From positions 1 through 18,111 of the forward strand of contig CAMLFX010000070.1 in NCBI GenBank assembly GCA_946479435.1: DNA of 18,111 bases, in the 5' to 3' direction. Of this stretch, positions 1 to 7,660 are shown piece after piece. The notes beneath the pieces were generated by a model. That model saw only the letters and a program-made list of their open reading frames with translations, did no database searches and was not told the DNA's origin. The stretch's first letter is position 1, and every line of letters starts with the position of its first letter. The DNA comes from an uncultured Sphingobacteriales bacterium (lineage in GTDB: Bacteria > Bacteroidota > Bacteroidia > Chitinophagales > Chitinophagaceae). Both the position numbers and the translations under genes were made by a program.

Positions 1-137
1 AGAAGTTTGGTGTGTTTGATAAAGCACAACCACTTACACTGCGTTTCGATATGCCGTTGCTGGTGAACCGTCCGCCTTATGCTAACCCTGATTATGGTGC
101 ATTCAGGTATGTAATTGGCGTGAACAGGAGTTTTTAG
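1..137 (+). CDS. C-terminal end of an outer-membrane beta-barrel-like protein (partial)
   Basis: The frame with codons starting at base 3 is open from the window edge to a TAG at 135-137 and gives the last 44 residues of a protein. The visible part alternates polar and hydrophobic residues and ends in YVIGVNRSF with a terminal phenylalanine. An aromatic last residue on an amphipathic final strand is typical of outer-membrane beta-barrels recognised by the BAM machinery. The start and the rest of the protein lie outside the window, so the family cannot be named. The barrel assignment is inference from a short tail. Confidence 0.6.
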   Translation, partial: KFGVFDKAQPLTLRFDMPLLVNRPPYANPDYGAFRYVIGVNRSF

Positions 138-235
138 AATGTCATCAAAATGTAAGAATATATATGTATTGTTTAGGATGTATTGAAGGGAAGTAAATGG
201 TGATTAGCTTTACATCAACATTAAATCCTATGTAT

Positions 236-1171
236 ATGAAGCATATAATCTCTACATTTCTTTTACTGTTTATTGTGTCGCATGCCTTTGCACAGGGCTT
301 TTATTATGCGTATCCTAAGTATGATAGTGTAATAACTTTTGAAACAGGTAGCGTACAGCATGATAGCATTACTATTGATGCGAATTTTGCACATAATAAA
401 TGGCAGATAGGCAAGCCGCAGAAAAGCAACTTTGATACAGCCTTTAATAGTGCCAGGGCAATTGTCACTGATACTGTGAACACATGTGTGCCAGGAGATA
501 CGTCTGTGTTTTATCTGCGTTTACCTTACTACTCTATAGTAAATGCCCAGCAAACTATGTACGGTTTTTTTGCAGGCCTGGGTTTTATACACCGTCTTGA
601 TATTGATAGTGGAAGTATTGCAAAAGTAGAGCAGCTATATAAACATATAAATGGTATAGATAGTATGTGGGTGGATGTAATCGATACACCTTATACATAC
701 CAGCAATGGGATTATTGTGATACCCCCGATCTCAGGTATTCTACAACTGGCTGGGATACTGTAACGGTATTTTTGCTTCCAAAGACTTTTAACTTTTACG
801 ATTCGAGATTAGATAGTAGTGTGCTATTTCGTTTTACTTATATCTCTAACGACACATCGCTTACCAAAGATGGTTGGATGATAGATGATATATGGCCAAA
901 TTATTATTTCGCAGGAAGTGTTAGCAACATAAAAGAAGATTTGATAAGCATTTACCCCAATCCTTCTACAGGTGATTTTTATATTAAACACGAAAAGCGG
1001 GCTGAATGTAAAGGCATTACAGTAGTTAATATGCTTGGGAAAATAGTATTGCAAATGGAGCGTTTGCCTGCTGATGGAAATTTAAAGCTGAATCTGCCAG
1101 ATGGGATTTATTCATTACAGTATTTCACCAATGAAGGTGTAGATACTGAGCAGATTTTAATACAGCACTGA
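236..1171 (+). CDS. Exported protein with type IX secretion (T9SS type A) C-terminal sorting domain
   Basis: About 311 residues from the preferred start. The preferred ATG at 236 gives a clean signal peptide of about 20 residues (MKH, then a hydrophobic core, then SHAFA before Q). An upstream in-frame ATG at 197 has a purine-rich GAAGGGAAG before it but would add 13 residues ahead of the signal peptide, so I prefer 236. The last 75 or so residues form a T9SS type A sorting domain: the ISIYPNPSTGDFYI strand, a VVNMLGKIV strand, and the closing LPDGIYSLQYF...ILI segment. The central part, with paired aromatic beta strands and a DGWMIDDIW motif, resembles a MAM/concanavalin-like sandwich; this is inference. 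The protein should cross the outer membrane by T9SS and be released or anchored to surface lipopolysaccharide. No catalytic motif is visible. The next gene overlaps its stop by one base. Confidence 0.85.
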   Translation: MKHIISTFLLLFIVSHAFAQGFYYAYPKYDSVITFETGSVQHDSITIDANFAHNKWQIGKPQKSNFDTAFNSARAIVTDTVNTCVPGDTSVFYLRLPYYSIVNAQQTMYGFFAGLGFIHRLDIDSGSIAKVEQLYKHINGIDSMWVDVIDTPYTYQQWDYCDTPDLRYSTTGWDTVTVFLLPKTFNFYDSRLDSSVLFRFTYISNDTSLTKDGWMIDDIWPNYYFAGSVSNIKEDLISIYPNPSTGDFYIKHEKRAECKGITVVNMLGKIVLQMERLPADGNLKLNLPDGIYSLQYFTNEGVDTEQILIQH

Positions 1172-1869
1172 TGTGGAGAAGGTACTATAGTATATTGTTG
1201 GTATTGCTTTTAACTGCCAATGAAAAAGCAAAAGCTACAGATTGGGAACGCTTATTATCACGGTCGAAACTCAACACATCATCATTTGCTTTTGCAGGTA
1301 ATGTTTTACTATGTGATACATTACAGCTTGCAAGGCAATACAATTCCACGGATGTTGCGGGTCATTTCGTTAACGCTCGGGTTACCGATTCTTTGTTTAA
1401 TGCCTATGTGTACCAATCCCGTAAGGAGGATTCATCGAAGCGAAGTAAGCAAATGATAGCGTTTAACGTTATGGTGGCGAAAGAAAATGAAAGGGTTCGC
1501 AGGCTGAAGCTACCTCCGGTGGGGTTTGAGGAGCCTTCTGAGGAGCAAAGAATATATGTTTATGATATGTTGGCTGTAAAAAGGCTCCGTATAAAAATAG
1601 CAGAAGTATTAAAGTCCGGCGATAGCATAAAGAAGGGTGATACAATAATTGTAATAGTGTTGCCTGCACGCAAATGGGATACTACAACAAACATAACTAA
1701 AGGCAGAGTAGTAGTGTATAACAAGCTTTACGATAACAAGGAAGAAGTAATAAACAAAGACTACTTCACACCTGAAATGTATGACTTCTACAGGTGTGAA
1801 AAGATATATTTTATTACCCCCGAGCGTATAGAGCCTGAACAATGGAAAGCGATATTAGTGCAGTACTAG
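1171..1869 (+). CDS. Exported protein of unknown function, overlapping the T9SS-sorted gene
   Basis: 232 residues. The ATG shares its A with the TGA of the previous gene, so the two are almost certainly co-transcribed and possibly translationally coupled. The N-terminus (MWRRYYSILLVLLLTANEKAKA) reads as a signal peptide with an Ala-x-Ala-like cleavage site near residue 22; there is no lipobox cysteine. A later section with strands RLRIKIAEVLK and DTIIVIVLPAR separated by a SGDSIKKGD turn recalls small beta-barrel (NTR/OB-like) exported proteins, but that is only a weak impression. The middle (about residues 75-125) is charged and probably helical. I do not recognise the family. It may be a periplasmic or surface partner of the upstream protein. 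Confidence 0.75.
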   Translation: MWRRYYSILLVLLLTANEKAKATDWERLLSRSKLNTSSFAFAGNVLLCDTLQLARQYNSTDVAGHFVNARVTDSLFNAYVYQSRKEDSSKRSKQMIAFNVMVAKENERVRRLKLPPVGFEEPSEEQRIYVYDMLAVKRLRIKIAEVLKSGDSIKKGDTIIVIVLPARKWDTTTNITKGRVVVYNKLYDNKEEVINKDYFTPEMYDFYRCEKIYFITPERIEPEQWKAILVQY

Positions 1870-2007
1870 GAGCATTAAGATAACATTAAGGTTTATTCTA
1901 CTGTTAATAGCACTAATAGTCTTACCTTTAGCAGGATACGAATGCATTCATGGCCGGTCCTGTTTTGCCTAACGTCTCTTTTTGTAATTATTAATTTTTT
2001 CAGTTTT

Positions 2008-3075
2008 ATGTCGGCACCTAAATTCGGCGCTCCAGTGTTATCCTTACATGCTTTATTGAAACAGCGTGTCAATGAATATTTCGAACAAAATAAAATACGC
2101 TCTACGGGCAATTTTAGTTTATATCTTAAGGCGGTAATACTTATCTCATCGTACCTATTCTTATACATTCACCTTATTTTCTTTACACCGGGCGCAGTGC
2201 TTGCTATAAGCGAGTGTATATTGCTGAGCATCATTACCGCGGGCATAGGCTTCAATGTAATGCACGATGGTGCGCATGGTAGCTTTAGTACTTCAACACG
2301 CTTCAATAAGGTGGCAGCCTTCACGCTTGATGCTATGGGCGCCAGCAGTTTTATGTGGAACACCAAACACAACGTAGTGCATCACGCCTATACTAACATC
2401 GATGGTGTGGATGATGATATTGATGCTGGTATATTACTTCGTATTAACAAAGCGCAGAAGCACTATAAGTTGCATAAATATCAGCATATATATTTTTGGG
2501 GCTTGTATGCGCTGCTATATACCGCATGGGTGTTCTATACCGATTATAAAAAATATTTCACCAACAAAGTGGGCGAAATGCCACTCAAGAAACTCAAGTT
2601 GGTAGATCATATATTCTTCTGGAGTTTTAAAGCACTGCATGTGGTGTTGTTCATTGTGTTGCCTGTATATTTTGTGGGCTTTTTTCCTTGGCTGATAGGT
2701 TTCCTGGTATATACATCTGTAACGGGTATCATCCTAAGCCTTGTATTTCAGTTGGCGCACGTTATTGAAGAAACAAGTTTCCCTGAAGCTATACAACCAG
2801 CTAACAAAATGGAAGACGAATGGGCATTGCACCAGTTAAAAACCACTGCCAATTTTGCTACACGCAATAAGTTTATCACCTGGTGGGTAGGTGGATTGAA
2901 TTTTCAAATAGAGCATCATTTATTCCCTAAAATATCGCATGTGCATTATCCGCGTATCAGTGCTATTGTGAAGCAAACCTGTAAAGATGTTGGCGTTCCT
3001 TATTTAGAGCACCGCCTGATGCTAACGGCTATCCGCTCGCACATAACGCACCTGAAATTGATGGGGGTAAAGTAA
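2008..3075 (+). CDS. Membrane fatty acid desaturase (acyl-CoA/acyl-lipid desaturase family)
   Basis: 355 residues from the preferred ATG at 2008 (MSAPKFGAP). The frame also opens at an ATG at 1942, but the start at 2008 matches the usual short N-terminus of this family ahead of the STGNFSLYLKA segment. The protein has the three histidine boxes of the membrane-bound di-iron desaturases: HDGAH at residues 86-90, HNVVHH at 121-126 and QIEHH at 300-304, plus a supporting histidine in QLAHVIEE near 251. Hydrophobic helices lie around residues 45-85 and 205-250, with the boxes facing the cytoplasm. The QIEHH form of box 3 is shared with linoleoyl-CoA/front-end type desaturases. It should insert a double bond in membrane fatty acyl chains using O2 and an external electron donor, as no cytochrome b5 domain is fused. 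The exact regioselectivity cannot be read from sequence. Confidence 0.92.
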   Translation: MSAPKFGAPVLSLHALLKQRVNEYFEQNKIRSTGNFSLYLKAVILISSYLFLYIHLIFFTPGAVLAISECILLSIITAGIGFNVMHDGAHGSFSTSTRFNKVAAFTLDAMGASSFMWNTKHNVVHHAYTNIDGVDDDIDAGILLRINKAQKHYKLHKYQHIYFWGLYALLYTAWVFYTDYKKYFTNKVGEMPLKKLKLVDHIFFWSFKALHVVLFIVLPVYFVGFFPWLIGFLVYTSVTGIILSLVFQLAHVIEETSFPEAIQPANKMEDEWALHQLKTTANFATRNKFITWWVGGLNFQIEHHLFPKISHVHYPRISAIVKQTCKDVGVPYLEHRLMLTAIRSHITHLKLMGVK

Positions 3076-3098
3076 ATAAACACCAACAAAAATTTTAG

Positions 3099-3135
3099 TT
3101 AAGGCTGATTATCCTGATTGGGTTGTCAGCCTTAA
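3099..3135. terminator. Bidirectional hairpin terminator between convergent genes
   Basis: A perfect 10-base inverted repeat, TTAAGGCTGA at 3099-3108 and TCAGCCTTAA at 3126-3135, encloses a 17-base loop. It lies between the desaturase stop (3075) and the converging minus-strand gene, whose TAA stop is inside the right arm (3132-3134). U-rich tracts follow in both directions: TTATTTAT on the plus strand and CTAAAATTTTTG on the minus strand. It should serve both operons. Confidence 0.75.
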
Positions 3136-4583
3136 TTATTTATCAGTGCTATAGAATCGCCGGTAAATACAATTGCCTTATCCAAATGCTTTTCCAGCAT
3201 GAATCCGTTTGCATTGCTTATATCAGGGATGGCATATACAGGTACACTTCCTTTTTTATAAGATGGATGCGTTTTCAAGACCCAGTCGCCTTGTATCTCG
3301 ATACTATAAGGGTAGGCTATACCAGGTGTTACTAGTATAGTTGTATTGGTTTCTATTGCCTGTTTTATGGCAGCTTCTGTTTTGTTGTATATGTTCAGTT
3401 TTACTGTGTGTTCATTGTTGTTCACATTGTTTATTAGCGAACCATACACATTGCCTGCCAATGCAAGGAATAAAATGCCTGCAATTACCATTGCCGGTAT
3501 TTTCATTTTTGGTATCGCTGTTTCTGCGCATTGTAGTATGCCTGTAATAATAGTTGCTATAGCAGGTACTGCAAATGCATTGAGTCTGTGTGTACCTAAC
3601 GGTAATTTGCCTGCAGCATAGCATATTATTACCACCCAAACTACAAGCACGCTGTATAGGGTATCATAAGCAGTTTTCCCTTTTATGCCCAGCCAGCTTA
3701 GTATCAACAAACCCGCAATGCCTAGTACGCCTGTTATATTGCCAAACAGATCGCCTGCCGCCATATTCAGAAACAGTTTGTACACATTGCCCAGAAACTG
3801 CTGCACGGTTGTTTGCCCGGTCATCATATACTCCTGCCAGTAGTTTTGCATGCCTTTGTCTTGCAGTACCTGCTTTACATCAATACTGTAAAAAATAGCT
3901 ATGCTCAGTAAGCATAATATAAGTGGCATGGCCTGTAGTATTTTGGTCTTTGTATTAACGGGCTCATTCCTGCGCAGCCATTGCAGCAATACAACTGCGT
4001 AAACAGGTGCTGCAAGTATGGGGTAGGTATAGCTGAAGAATGGGGCAACAAACATACTGGCGCATAGCAATGCGTACTTGCCTGTTGCTTTTTCTTTCTT
4101 AGGGATATTAGTAAGCTCCAGCACTTGCCATATAGCTACAAGTCCCAGCAGCATATCCATAGTGTATTGCTTTACTTGCACAAAATACTCAAGCGCAGTG
4201 GCCGATGATAAGTATAGTGCTACCCATAAAAAGCGGTATAGTGATCTGGGTGGGTATATGCGAGCCGATAAATTGTAACAGAATATAAGAGCGAGTATAT
4301 GTACTATAAATGAAGTAAGGCGCAGGCTTGAATAACTGAAGTTAGCTGCTTCTGCTACGTACTGTACTATATGCAGGTAAACGCGGGGAAACTGCTGCAT
4401 GAATTCCAGCTTACCCCAAAGCTCCTGTGCTGTTCTGAATTTTATATTGTGAATAATATACCATTCATCGAGCCAGAAAGGTTTTACGGGTATGGCAACA
4501 ATGTACATACCCCATAGGGCAACAAAGCAAATAGTAAGAATAGTGAGTATACGGGCTATGCTGCCGGGGTTTATCTTATGCAT
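3132..4583 (-). CDS. GT-C type integral membrane glycosyltransferase-like protein
   Basis: 483 residues with a clear ATG start. The first hydrophobic helix is followed at residues 36-41 by FWLDEW. An acidic Asp/Glu pair just after the first helix is the catalytic or metal-binding motif of GT-C glycosyltransferases that use polyprenyl-phosphate sugars (GT39/PMT, ArnT and related families). About ten further hydrophobic segments follow up to about residue 380, then a soluble tail of about 100 residues that would lie on the periplasmic face. It is the last gene of the minus-strand unit, 13 bases after ccmF, so it is probably co-transcribed with cytochrome c maturation genes. The acceptor and sugar cannot be predicted. 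The family call rests on topology and the DE motif, not on overall similarity I can compute. Confidence 0.7.
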   Translation of the reverse strand: MHKINPGSIARILTILTICFVALWGMYIVAIPVKPFWLDEWYIIHNIKFRTAQELWGKLEFMQQFPRVYLHIVQYVAEAANFSYSSLRLTSFIVHILALIFCYNLSARIYPPRSLYRFLWVALYLSSATALEYFVQVKQYTMDMLLGLVAIWQVLELTNIPKKEKATGKYALLCASMFVAPFFSYTYPILAAPVYAVVLLQWLRRNEPVNTKTKILQAMPLILCLLSIAIFYSIDVKQVLQDKGMQNYWQEYMMTGQTTVQQFLGNVYKLFLNMAAGDLFGNITGVLGIAGLLILSWLGIKGKTAYDTLYSVLVVWVVIICYAAGKLPLGTHRLNAFAVPAIATIITGILQCAETAIPKMKIPAMVIAGILFLALAGNVYGSLINNVNNNEHTVKLNIYNKTEAAIKQAIETNTTILVTPGIAYPYSIEIQGDWVLKTHPSYKKGSVPVYAIPDISNANGFMLEKHLDKAIVFTGDSIALINN

Positions 4584-4596
4584 GGCAGCAAAATAA

Positions 4597-7086
4597 TTAT
4601 TTTACCGGTGCCTGTTCCACTAATATTTTTTCTTTTTTAGTAAGTCTGTTCCAGATGCTTATAAAGAAGCCCAAAACCATCACTACTATGCCCAGCCACA
4701 GCACATTGATATATGGGAATACAAGTGCCTTCATTACTATGTAGTCGTCTTTGGGGTCTGCTTGTTTTATCTGCAGTTCGGCAGCGCCTTCATCCGGTAT
4801 TATACGTGTGAGGCGTGTGTACAGGAGCATATTCTTCAGCGTATCTTCTACGTTGTTCTCATAGCCATCGCGTATGTAATATACAGGGCGTATGGTTTGC
4901 ATGTTTCCATTCAGGTCGCTTACTTCCAGTTTTGCAGTTACCGATATATCGCCATTAGCAGGAACGTAGTTTTTGTTTACTGCGTTTGTTTCAAAGCCTT
5001 TAAATATCATGTAGCCGCTGTTCAGAAAAACCGTATCTCCGGCTTTTACAGTATGCGTTTTGTAGGTATTGGTATCGGTGCGTTTAGCGGGGTCTATTAC
5101 CGATGTTACATAAGTGAATATGTCTTTAGTAAGATAGTGTTTCGATGCAGGATTAGCGCTGAGCCCTTCTTGTCCTTTGGGGTTTATGAATGCATCGGGG
5201 TAAAGGGTGAATGATTCTTTCAGTTTATTGGTGGCAGAATCTCTGCGTTCGTAATATACTTTATAGAAAGTACGCGGATCGTTTGGTGAGGTAGAATCGC
5301 CTTGGTAGGTAGCAAAATATTCGCCCAGTGCAACAGGCACATTGCGGTACATCAGCACGTTTTCGCGACTTTCTTTCGCATCTTCTTCCTGCGTTTTTTT
5401 ACCGAAAGGAAAAATAATGCCCAATGTGTTGTATGATATTACCTGTTTGTTGTAAGATGATAGCAAGATGCCCAGCAATGCCAAACCAAAGCCGAGGTGT
5501 GCCGTAGCGGGCCCCATCTTCTTTATCTTGCCTTTCTGTACTACTATCATGTAGTATATCATGCCTACTATGGTGTAGCAAGCGGCAAAAAGCAGAATGG
5601 CATACTGCGGTGCATCTATTTTTTGCATAAAACCTATCAGTAAGGTTATAGCCAAAGCTATCGCGCCAGTTGTAGCCAGTCGGCGCAGTACGACTTTGTT
5701 GTCGCTTTTTTTAAATTTCAGGAATAGCACCATAGCGGTCATAAGGCCTACTATTATTGCCACCCATACTTGTATGCTATTATAGTGCGCTACGGGGTTA
5801 ACGGGTGGCGCTACATCTTTACCGGTTATCATTTTAGCCAGGGGCGACCATACAGGTATCGATGTGCTGATAATGATCTGCACAGCAGATAGCAATAGCA
5901 CAAATGAACCAATGAACATCCAAAACTCGCGGCTGTTCACTTGCTCTTCTGTTTTTACGCGTGGCAATCCCTTCCATCGTGCTATAATCATCGATACAGA
6001 CAGTACGATAAGTAAGCCGATAACTATCAGCAAATGCCAGTAAAGCGATTTCCCTTCGCCTGTAAAGGCATGTACCGAAGTATCGCCTAATACGCCTGTA
6101 CGTGTAAGGAAGGTAGAATACCACACCAGGAGGTAAGTGAGTATAAATAGTATAACAGTGATAATAAGCGAGCGGCCTGTAGCTTTATAAACAACAAGCG
6201 TATGCATACCGGCTATCAACGTGAGCCATGGTACCAGCGATGCGTTTTCAACAGGGTCCCAGGCCCAGTAGCCGCCAAATGTCAGCGATTCATAAGCCCA
6301 TGCGCCACCCATCATGATACCAGTACCCAGTACCGCACCGGAGAACAATGCCCAGTTGATGGTTGGTTTTATAAAGCTTTGGTAGTCGCCTTTCCATAGG
6401 GCTGCAATAATAAAAGCGAAAGGTATTAGTGTAGAAGCAAAGCCGAGGAACAGTACCGGTGGGTGTATTACCATCCAGTAGTTCTGCAGCAACACATTCA
6501 GGCCATTACCATCTTTTATAAACTCTAGGTAGTTGGGTTGCGAGAAGATAGGGGCGCCCTGCATCTGGTCGCGCAGTAGCAGGAAAGGGTTGCTGCCTAT
6601 TTTTATTTCAGGGCCTAAATAAAAGCCCAGTAACATGGTGGCCAGCAATACCTGCACTATCGATATGATGCTCATAACACGGCTCTCCAGCGCTTTCGAA
6701 TTGGCCATTACTATCAGCCCCAATACGCAATGCCATATTGCCCAAAGCATAAAACTACCTTCCTGTCCTTCCCAAAAGCAGGATAGCAAATATTTAGGTG
6801 GCAGGCTAAGATCGGAGTGGCGCCATGCGTAGTGATATTCAAACAGGTGGTTGGATATCACATAGAATAGCGTAATGAAGATGCCAAAGATGGCAGCGCT
6901 ATGTATTATAAAACCATTGCGGCCAAGCAGCAACCATCCACGGCTATTACCGGGGTTTACCAGCTCTGTTTGTGCCGAGCGGAAATAACTGAATGCGCTG
7001 AGTAACGCGCCAACAAACGCTGTGATAACAAAAAAATGGCCGAGTTGCCCCGGCACTAAATGTTCTCCTATGTATTGTGTATCCAA
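4597..7086 (-). CDS. ccmF: Cytochrome c maturation heme lyase subunit CcmF (CcsA/CcmF family)
   Basis: 829 residues, a polytopic inner-membrane protein. Diagnostic motifs are the WWD heme-handling loop GGYWAWDPVEN at residues 271-281, the FWEGQEGSFMLW segment at 104-115, and the conserved histidine in IHPPVLFLGF at 208. CcmF binds heme and transfers it from holo-CcmE to the CXXCH of apocytochrome c in the periplasm. The length exceeds the roughly 650 residues of proteobacterial CcmF; much of the excess is a large periplasmic section (about residues 560-790) before the last helix, as is usual in Bacteroidota. No ATG is possible near the N-terminus: the codon at 7086-7084 is TTG and an in-frame TAA lies a few codons upstream, so translation very likely starts at TTG. 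It sits 38 bases after ccmE and 13 bases before the glycosyltransferase-like gene. Confidence 0.93.
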   Translation of the reverse strand: MDTQYIGEHLVPGQLGHFFVITAFVGALLSAFSYFRSAQTELVNPGNSRGWLLLGRNGFIIHSAAIFGIFITLFYVISNHLFEYHYAWRHSDLSLPPKYLLSCFWEGQEGSFMLWAIWHCVLGLIVMANSKALESRVMSIISIVQVLLATMLLGFYLGPEIKIGSNPFLLLRDQMQGAPIFSQPNYLEFIKDGNGLNVLLQNYWMVIHPPVLFLGFASTLIPFAFIIAALWKGDYQSFIKPTINWALFSGAVLGTGIMMGGAWAYESLTFGGYWAWDPVENASLVPWLTLIAGMHTLVVYKATGRSLIITVILFILTYLLVWYSTFLTRTGVLGDTSVHAFTGEGKSLYWHLLIVIGLLIVLSVSMIIARWKGLPRVKTEEQVNSREFWMFIGSFVLLLSAVQIIISTSIPVWSPLAKMITGKDVAPPVNPVAHYNSIQVWVAIIVGLMTAMVLFLKFKKSDNKVVLRRLATTGAIALAITLLIGFMQKIDAPQYAILLFAACYTIVGMIYYMIVVQKGKIKKMGPATAHLGFGLALLGILLSSYNKQVISYNTLGIIFPFGKKTQEEDAKESRENVLMYRNVPVALGEYFATYQGDSTSPNDPRTFYKVYYERRDSATNKLKESFTLYPDAFINPKGQEGLSANPASKHYLTKDIFTYVTSVIDPAKRTDTNTYKTHTVKAGDTVFLNSGYMIFKGFETNAVNKNYVPANGDISVTAKLEVSDLNGNMQTIRPVYYIRDGYENNVEDTLKNMLLYTRLTRIIPDEGAAELQIKQADPKDDYIVMKALVFPYINVLWLGIVVMVLGFFISIWNRLTKKEKILVEQAPVK

Positions 7087-7124
7087 CTTAAAGTCTTGAT
7101 TAGATTCTTGTAAAGCTTAATATA

Positions 7125-7520
7125 CTAGCTGGCAGTACCAACTGCTATCTGGTCGTTCTTGTATTTCGACGGGCACTTCATTTGTATCTTACTGCAACGG
7201 AAGGCATCGCCATCCATGCGGCCCATCATTACTATTTGTTCCGATTTTTCTATATCCGTTGGCTTCGCACCATTGAATATCACCTTATTAATACTACCCG
7301 ATTTATCTTTTACATAAAAGGTAAAATGGTTGGGATCTTTAACAGGATCATATTCTGTTGGCTTACCTTTGTCTAATACGCCAATAACGTGAAATTGTTT
7401 GGCAGGCTCTTTAGCTGCCGATGCAAAAGTTTCATAGGTACTGAAGTCGCCAAACATACTAACTATAATACATACAGCCGCAGCTACCAATACCAGCAGA
7501 ACAATATGGGATTTTTTCAT
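7125..7520 (-). CDS. ccmE: CcmE heme chaperone of the CxxxY type
   Basis: 131 residues: an N-terminal membrane anchor (about residues 6-24) followed by a periplasmic OB-fold domain, with strands visible in FHVIGVLD, HFTFYVKD and SEQIVMMGRMDGDAFRCSKIQMKCPSKY. CcmE takes heme from the CcmABCD side and carries it to CcmF. In E. coli the covalent heme ligand is a histidine in HxxxY; here the same position is a cysteine, Cys116-Pro-Ser-Lys-Tyr120. The CxxxY form is known from some archaea and sulfate reducers, so this is a recognised variant and not a broken gene. A second cysteine, Cys109, is seven residues upstream. The gene is first in the minus-strand operon and immediately precedes ccmF. Confidence 0.9.
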   Translation of the reverse strand: MKKSHIVLLVLVAAAVCIIVSMFGDFSTYETFASAAKEPAKQFHVIGVLDKGKPTEYDPVKDPNHFTFYVKDKSGSINKVIFNGAKPTDIEKSEQIVMMGRMDGDAFRCSKIQMKCPSKYKNDQIAVGTAS

Positions 7521-7537
7521 AACCTGAATGCGATACG

Positions 7538-7545
7538 CAAAGTTA
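7538..7545 (-). promoter_or_regulatory. Bacteroidota -7 promoter element for the ccmE-ccmF operon
   Basis: On the minus strand this reads TAACTTTG, an exact match to the Bacteroidota -7 consensus TAnnTTTG, 17 bases before the ccmE ATG. A TTTG-like -33 element at the expected distance is not clear, so the call rests on the -7 match and position. It would give a very short leader. Confidence 0.5.
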
Positions 7546-7613
7546 ATTGAAAATGACTTATAAATGACGCAGGAAAAAGTATAGACTATGTTAATGAAAG
7601 GATAAACAGATTT

Positions 7614-7640
7614 TTTGTTTTGATATAAATTCTATTTTTG
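7614..7640 (+). promoter_or_regulatory. Promoter for the ureohydrolase gene
   Basis: TATTTTTG at 7633-7640 matches the Bacteroidota -7 consensus TAnnTTTG and ends 20 bases before the ATG at 7661. A TTTG lies at 7614-7617; the spacing of 15 bases is shorter than the usual 17-23, so the -33 assignment is weaker. Together with the minus-strand element at 7538-7545 it makes the 140-base gap a divergent promoter region. Confidence 0.5.
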
Positions 7641-7660
7641 CCACCCGATAAAAAACTGCA

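Noticed and set aside
1942..2007. Longer N-terminus for the desaturase
   Set aside because: The 22 extra residues do not fit the family's N-terminus; the ATG at 2008 gives the expected start.
4762..5214. 150-residue plus-strand frame opposite ccmF
   Set aside because: It is antisense to a confidently identified gene, and its cysteine- and tyrosine-rich translation is that of a shadow frame.
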